Below, in pieces: positions 60,618-64,000 of a stretch of 64,000 nt of DNA. The stretch spans positions 372,001-436,000 of the forward strand of contig JADKGB010000001.1 in the NCBI GenBank assembly GCA_016717225.1, read 5' to 3'. Numbering within the stretch: the stretch's first letter is position 1; every line of letters begins with the position of its first letter. Below the pieces are notes generated by a model, which saw nothing but the letters and a program-made list of their open reading frames with translations, searched no databases and was not told where the DNA came from. The stretch comes from Flavobacteriales bacterium. GTDB taxonomy: Bacteria; Bacteroidota; Bacteroidia; Flavobacteriales_F; PHOS-HE28. Position numbers and translations under genes: made by a program.

Positions 60618-61025
60618 ATGGATCTGAAACGGAATCGCAAAGATCTCAAAGAAGTGCGACGATCATTGCGGTCGAACGCAACATCGAGCGAGGCCGTTCT
60701 GTGGTCGTGTTTGAGCGGCAGTAAATTGGATGGGCGAAAGTTCCGAAGACAGCATAGTATCGGTTCATTCGTTCTGGACTTCTACTGTCCATCAGAGCTG
60801 CTGTGCGTTGAACTTGATGGAAGCAGTCACCATGACCCGACCGCGTCGTTGAATGATCAATGGCGAGACGAACAGTCCCCTCCGTCGACGGAACGCTCCG
60901 TCGACATACTCAAGGAGGGGTTAGGGGTGGTTACCTTTTGGTTTTTGCGAGAAATGCAAGATCGAAACCACCCCTGCCTCTCCTTGGGCACAGCAGGCGA
61001 GTCATCGCCTGCCAGGAGGGGATAA
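60618..61025 (+). CDS. DUF559 (PD-(D/E)XK, Vsr-like) endonuclease-domain protein, 3' end replaced by repeat
   Basis: From ATG at 60618 residues 1-~87 are clearly DUF559: KEVRRSLRSNATSSEAVLWS, KFRRQHSIGSFVLDFYCPSE and LLCVELDGSSHHDP, with the Asp of LDFYC and Glu of VELDG as likely metal ligands. Family members then continue ~25-30 residues to a RVLRFxNxEV segment. Here the B3 repeat begins at 60876 and the remaining codons are repeat sequence. So the gene is clipped by the same repeat family that surrounds it. It is probably not functional as it stands; the family is linked to Vsr/restriction-type nucleases. Confidence 0.65.
   Translation: MDLKRNRKDLKEVRRSLRSNATSSEAVLWSCLSGSKLDGRKFRRQHSIGSFVLDFYCPSELLCVELDGSSHHDPTASLNDQWRDEQSPPSTERSVDILKEGLGVVTFWFLREMQDRNHPCLSLGTAGESSPARRG
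60876..60992. repeat. BIME-like element copy 3 (B3 + A4)
   Basis: 117 bases that repeat 60261-60376 (B1 + A2) almost exactly in direct orientation, including the non-palindromic spacer CTTTTGGTTTTTGCGAGAAA. It begins inside the DUF559 reading frame. Confidence 0.8.
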
Positions 61026-61035
61026 CGGTTTGGTT

Positions 61036-61060
61036 GAAACCACCCCTGCCCCTCCTTGGG
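61036..61060. repeat. BIME-like arm A5
   Basis: Another AAACCACCCCTGCCCCTCCT arm followed by TACGCGGGCAAGT as in A1, then divergence. It is the last member of the series before the broken T9SS gene. Confidence 0.7.
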
Positions 61061-61138
61061 TTACGCGGGCAAGTCCCCGGATATGCGCACTGCTTCCGGG
61101 GCGCGCCTGCCAGAGGGGAGAGACCATCCGTAGCCGAG

Positions 61139-62412
61139 CTATCGCGCCAACACCACCCTTACCACCTCTCGCCCGGCGCGCAGCATGAAGATGCCGCTGC
61201 CGAATTCTACTACCGGTATCGCCGCACTGTTCGCCTGAACGGAGGTCTGGAAGCACAAGCGCCCTTGCACATCGAACAGTTCCACGTTGCCGAGGGGCTG
61301 GCCATCGATCCGTTGCAGTTGGAGACTGGTTCCCTGCTGAACGGCGGAAAGTCCGCTTGGTGAAACCGAGGTCGCGATGCCATTGTCGCTGTCGGCACAG
61401 GGCAGGTAAAAGTCGAAAGGCATAGGCACAGGCGTTATCCACGACACATTTTGCGAAGGACCGCTAATGAAACCCTCTATCGCCACAGAGAAAACCGGTG
61501 CGCCTCCGGTGGGTTGATCGTTCGGAGTCGCCACCATCGTGTAGCTGCCAGGTGCTAGGCAAATGGTATCAGCATCGTATTCCATCCCGAAGCCCAATTC
61601 GAATTGCCCGCTGCTCGCCACGAGCAAGTCACTGTCGAAGATGGTCCACTCGTAGGTGCCGATCGAGATGCCACCACCCAGATTCTGGATGGTGGGTATG
61701 AGTGTGGCGCAGGGTGGCGCCGGGCACGGATCATGGGAAGCGTCCACTCACAAGCAAGCACGGTGGTGCCGAGTGTCCACAATTCCAACATGCCGGTGAA
61801 TTGGCCGTCCGGTATGATGGCGCCTTCGTTGACCTGCAGCATATGCCAGCTGTCGCCAGCGATGCCGAAGAAGTTCACGGTCTCAACGGCAAGCGTGTCG
61901 TTGTTGGCATCGAAGAGGATGAAATTCGGATAGTCGAAGAGCTGGTTGAAGTTGTTGTTCTGAACATGCACCACGATCTCGTTTTCGCTGAACGCGTGCC
62001 ATTGGATGGAAACGAGGGCCAGGCTATCACAGGCCGCGCCGAAGTCGCTTACCACGAACTGGTGCTGCGGTTGCGGAGCAAAGTCGCCCACGTTCTGTGT
62101 GGCCAACACGATGGTGTAGGTGCCGGCAGGAGTTGCCCAATTGCAACCGGTTCAACGTGCGGAACGATCACGGTCGCTCCACCGGATCGGCAGCGGCGAT
62201 GGTGATGGTAACCACGGAACCTGTGACTTCGTGCGCTCGTGCCGACCACAGGCGCCGGTGCTCGAGAGTCCACCGATCAGGTTGATGCTGATGTTGTCGA
62301 ACGTGGTGGGCTGCTGCGGAACAACAGCGATCTCGTCGATGTAGAAGTAGGTCTGCGCACTGGCGAGGGTGGAACAGGCGAGCGCGGCGCAGAGGAGTAG
62401 CTGTTTGGTCAT
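61139..62412 (-). pseudogene. T9SS-sorted secreted protein broken by several frameshifts
   Basis: Reading the minus strand from ATG at 62412 gives signal peptide MTKQLLLCAALACSTLASAQ and then protein-like sequence that jumps frame at least four times: LIGGLSSTGA, then VTGSVVTITIAAADP, then GATVIVPHVEP, then AGTYTIVLATQNVGDFAPQP, and after 61740 DPCPAPPCATLIPTIQNLGG to the sorting domain end (VQGRLCFQTS ... GIFMLRAGREVVRVVLA). Each join needs one base. The assembled protein would be ~420 residues with beta domains. Either an old pseudogene or low-quality sequence. Confidence 0.7.
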
Positions 62413-62492
62413 GGGTGAACGGTTGCAGTAGGTAGACGCAAAATAAATGCGATCCGCCGCCTGCGGTTCACTGTGTGCGATCAACAAGGGTG

Positions 62493-63014
62493 TTAATTCC
62501 CGAGCAACTTCCCGATATCCCCGATCGCCCTATCCACATCTTCGGTGGATGTGCCGTCGTAGAAACCACGCAAGCGGCCCAGTGTATCGGCGAGGATGAA
62601 GTTCTCGGTATGCACGAAATCATCGGGACCACCGCTGCCGGTATCCTTCACGGCGAACCAACTTTTGCGCGCCAAGCGGTAGATCTGTCTTCGATCACCG
62701 GTGAGCAAGCGCCAGCGCGAAGGATCGGCTCCATGAAGGTCCGCATAGGCTTTCAGTGCAGGTACACTGTCGATCTCGGGCGTTACGGAGTGGGAGAGGA
62801 GCAGCACGCGATCATCGTCTTTGTAGGCCGCCTGAACGCGTTCCAACTGGTCGCTCATTTTGGGGCAGATGCTACCACACGTGGTGAAGAAGAAATCGGC
62901 GAGCACCACTTTCCCTTTGGTGTCAGCAAGCGTAACGGTGCGGCCGTCCTGATCGGTGAGATTGAAGTCGAGGATGTGGTGTTCGGTGTTGGAGGTGCGC
63001 AGCGAAGGATCCAA
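62493..63014 (-). CDS. SCO1/SenC family copper-thioredoxin-like protein (main part)
   Basis: 173 residues. FNLTDQDGRTVTLADTKGKV, then VVLADFFFTTCGSICPKMSD with the Cu-binding CxxxC, and a later His in DDFVHTENFILAD, which is the third Cu ligand. SCO proteins deliver copper to or reduce cytochrome oxidase CuA. This ORF uses a TTG start created by a frameshift; the true N-terminus is in the next entry. The 3' end is 81 bases from the broken T9SS gene. Confidence 0.85.
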   Translation of the reverse strand: MDPSLRTSNTEHHILDFNLTDQDGRTVTLADTKGKVVLADFFFTTCGSICPKMSDQLERVQAAYKDDDRVLLLSHSVTPEIDSVPALKAYADLHGADPSRWRLLTGDRRQIYRLARKSWFAVKDTGSGGPDDFVHTENFILADTLGRLRGFYDGTSTEDVDRAIGDIGKLLGN

Positions 63015-63195
63015 CCAGCTGCGGGTTCAATTGGGCAGGCGTGCAGATCGGCACATCACTGCTGGGTCTGATGATGAAGTACGCGATGCCTACCCCACTG
63101 CGAAAAGCAATAGGAAGAGCAATGCGCGGAAGAGGAGAGGCGGCGGCTCACCATCCGGGCGTAAAGGTCGTGAAGGCGGAGAAGCGTTTTCTCAT
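63015..63195 (-). pseudogene. Frameshifted N-terminus of the SCO protein
   Basis: The natural start is probably ATG at 63195 (MRKRFSAFTTFTPG). Downstream, in two further frames, come LLFRALLFLLLFAVG and VGIAYFIIRPSSDVPICTPA followed by QLNPQLV, the membrane helix and entry segment usual for Bacteroidota SCO proteins. Three one-base changes are needed to reach the main ORF, the last at GTTGGATCC (an extra T) near 63013. Confidence 0.6.
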
Positions 63196-63238
63196 GTGAA
63201 CATGTCGACACGTGAACATGTGCCCATGGCGGGGTAGG

Positions 63239-64000
63239 TGTCTCGTCCCGAAAAAAGTTGACGGTTTAAAGGACTAAGTCCTGTGTTGGGTTTACAAGTT
63301 GAGGTTTGACCTGTGTGAGGTTGACAGTGCGATAGTAGTTCTTCCATCTGCGCTTGGGCTTGTGGTCCAGCAGATGGGCGTGGTCCGGCACGAGCATGTC
63401 GCAGCTCATATGAGGCCGTTCCTGGTTGTAGATGCGAACGGCTTGGTGCAGCAGTGCTTTGGCCTGTGCGATGTTGGCCACACGATGATGGGCCAGCAAT
63501 TCGTTCTTCAGGATTCCGTTGACCCGCTCGGCAACCGCGTTGTCGCGCGGGTCGGAATCTTCCGTCATGCTGATCAGCATGCCTACAGCCTTGATCGCTT
63601 TGATGTACTGGGCGAAGCAGTATTGGCTGCCGCGGTCGCTGTGATGGATGATCCCTTCCAAGTGGTGCGGGCTGCCGCGCTGCGCCATGCGTAGGGCGGC
63701 CACGGCATGGTCCCCGTCCATGCTCGCCGCCACGTGATACCCGATGATCTTGTGCGAGCACAGATCGGTGATCAGGAAGATGAAGTAGAAGCCCTCCTCC
63801 ACGGCCCAGTAGGTGATGTCGCTCACCCAGACCTGTCCGGGCCGTTGGATCAATAGTCCCTTCAGCAGGTCGGGGTATACCGGCAGGCCGTGCCGGCTCC
63901 AGGTGGTGCGCACGCTCCGCTTGCGCCCGCGCACCAACAGGCCCTCCTCCCGCAGCAGGTCGAAGAACCGGTCGCGCCCGAAGGGGACAGACAGTCCTTG
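63239..64000 (-). mobile_element. IS3-family insertion sequence, right part (runs off the window)
   Basis: The element end begins TGTCTCGTCCCGAAAAAAGT at 63239, which resembles IS3-family ends such as those with CCCnAAAAAGTTG. The transposase stop lies 27 bases inside. Only one terminus is in the window. It sits 44 bases upstream of the SCO start, where it may have displaced or replaced the promoter. Confidence 0.75.
63266..64000 (-). CDS. IS3-family transposase (OrfB/DDE integrase), 5' partial
   Basis: The frame is open to the window edge, at least 244 residues. It has the HTH_21-like RFFDLLREEGLLVRGRKR, then rve-type core GQVWVSDITYW (first Asp), GIIHHSDRGSQYCFAQYIKA (second Asp) and DNAVAERVNGILKNELL (Glu), then YNQERPHMSCDMLVP. 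These are the DDE residues of OrfB. The start and any OrfA lie outside. The protein cuts and joins DNA at the element's ends. It looks intact here. Confidence 0.92.
   Translation of the reverse strand, partial: QGLSVPFGRDRFFDLLREEGLLVRGRKRSVRTTWSRHGLPVYPDLLKGLLIQRPGQVWVSDITYWAVEEGFYFIFLITDLCSHKIIGYHVAASMDGDHAVAALRMAQRGSPHHLEGIIHHSDRGSQYCFAQYIKAIKAVGMLISMTEDSDPRDNAVAERVNGILKNELLAHHRVANIAQAKALLHQAVRIYNQERPHMSCDMLVPDHAHLLDHKPKRRWKNYYRTVNLTQVKPQLVNPTQDLVL

Noticed and set aside
63192..63238. Operator-like TGAACATGT direct repeats upstream of the SCO start
   Set aside because: Two copies lie beside the IS end and could be coincidence or target-site related; no regulator or further copies support an operator.

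Overview
The window reads as chromosome of a Bacteroidota bacterium, most likely a high-GC member of the Flavobacteriales. The basis is direct: several secreted proteins end in type IX secretion (T9SS) sorting or gliding-associated C-terminal domains, lineage-typical small families occur (DUF4834 next to YfhO, DUF4783, DUF2147), and -7 boxes resembling the Bacteroidota TAnnTTTG consensus lie upstream of several genes. The genus is inference. I see no tRNA, rRNA, prophage or CRISPR array.

Layout. 1-9.7 kb: secreted proteins, a truncated esterase, an AlkD-like protein, an ECF sigma-factor operon with three small membrane proteins, and a SRPBCC protein. 9.7-14 kb: DEAD-box helicase and an MBOAT/SGNH pair for O-acetylation; the MBOAT gene carries a one-base frameshift. 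14-28.7 kb: DUF4834/YfhO, then a surface-glycan locus with a tightly coupled nonulosonic-acid-like pathway (NeuB, a GNAT+TIM-barrel fusion, a CBS+DegT aminotransferase fusion, a NeuA-type cytidylyltransferase, a class III aminotransferase, and a frameshifted SDR), a possible nonulosonate transferase, a Wzx flippase and a methyltransferase. 28.7-36.5 kb: NHL-repeat protein, DUF2147, M1 peptidase, YihY/BrkB, nadC, DUF4783, rlmH. 36.5-44 kb: a second glycan region with a Wzy-like membrane protein, four glycosyltransferases and a second flippase. 44-55 kb: rdgB, ddl, PASTA protein, T9SS cargo, RluA-type pseudouridine synthase, GT39-like protein, ABC-F ATPase, an IVS-like four-helix-bundle gene and a PhyH-like oxygenase.

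55-64 kb is accessory in character. It holds a TIR/deoxyribosyltransferase-like protein overlapping a 41-residue single-pass membrane protein, palindromic elements, a 17-unit 21-bp tandem array readable as heptads, a fibronectin-III gene with a clear terminator, BIME-like paired hairpin repeats around a clipped DUF559 nuclease, a T9SS gene and a SCO gene both broken by several indels, and an IS3-family element running off the right edge.

The best candidates for something undescribed are the TIR-like/small-membrane-protein pair (55446-56088), the DUF559-centred hairpin family (60161-61060), the heptad minisatellite (58764-59120), and the domain fusions in the nonulosonate-like cluster. Many single-base indels and a poly-G stretch (22829-22901) suggest that part of the gene breakage may be sequence error rather than biology.
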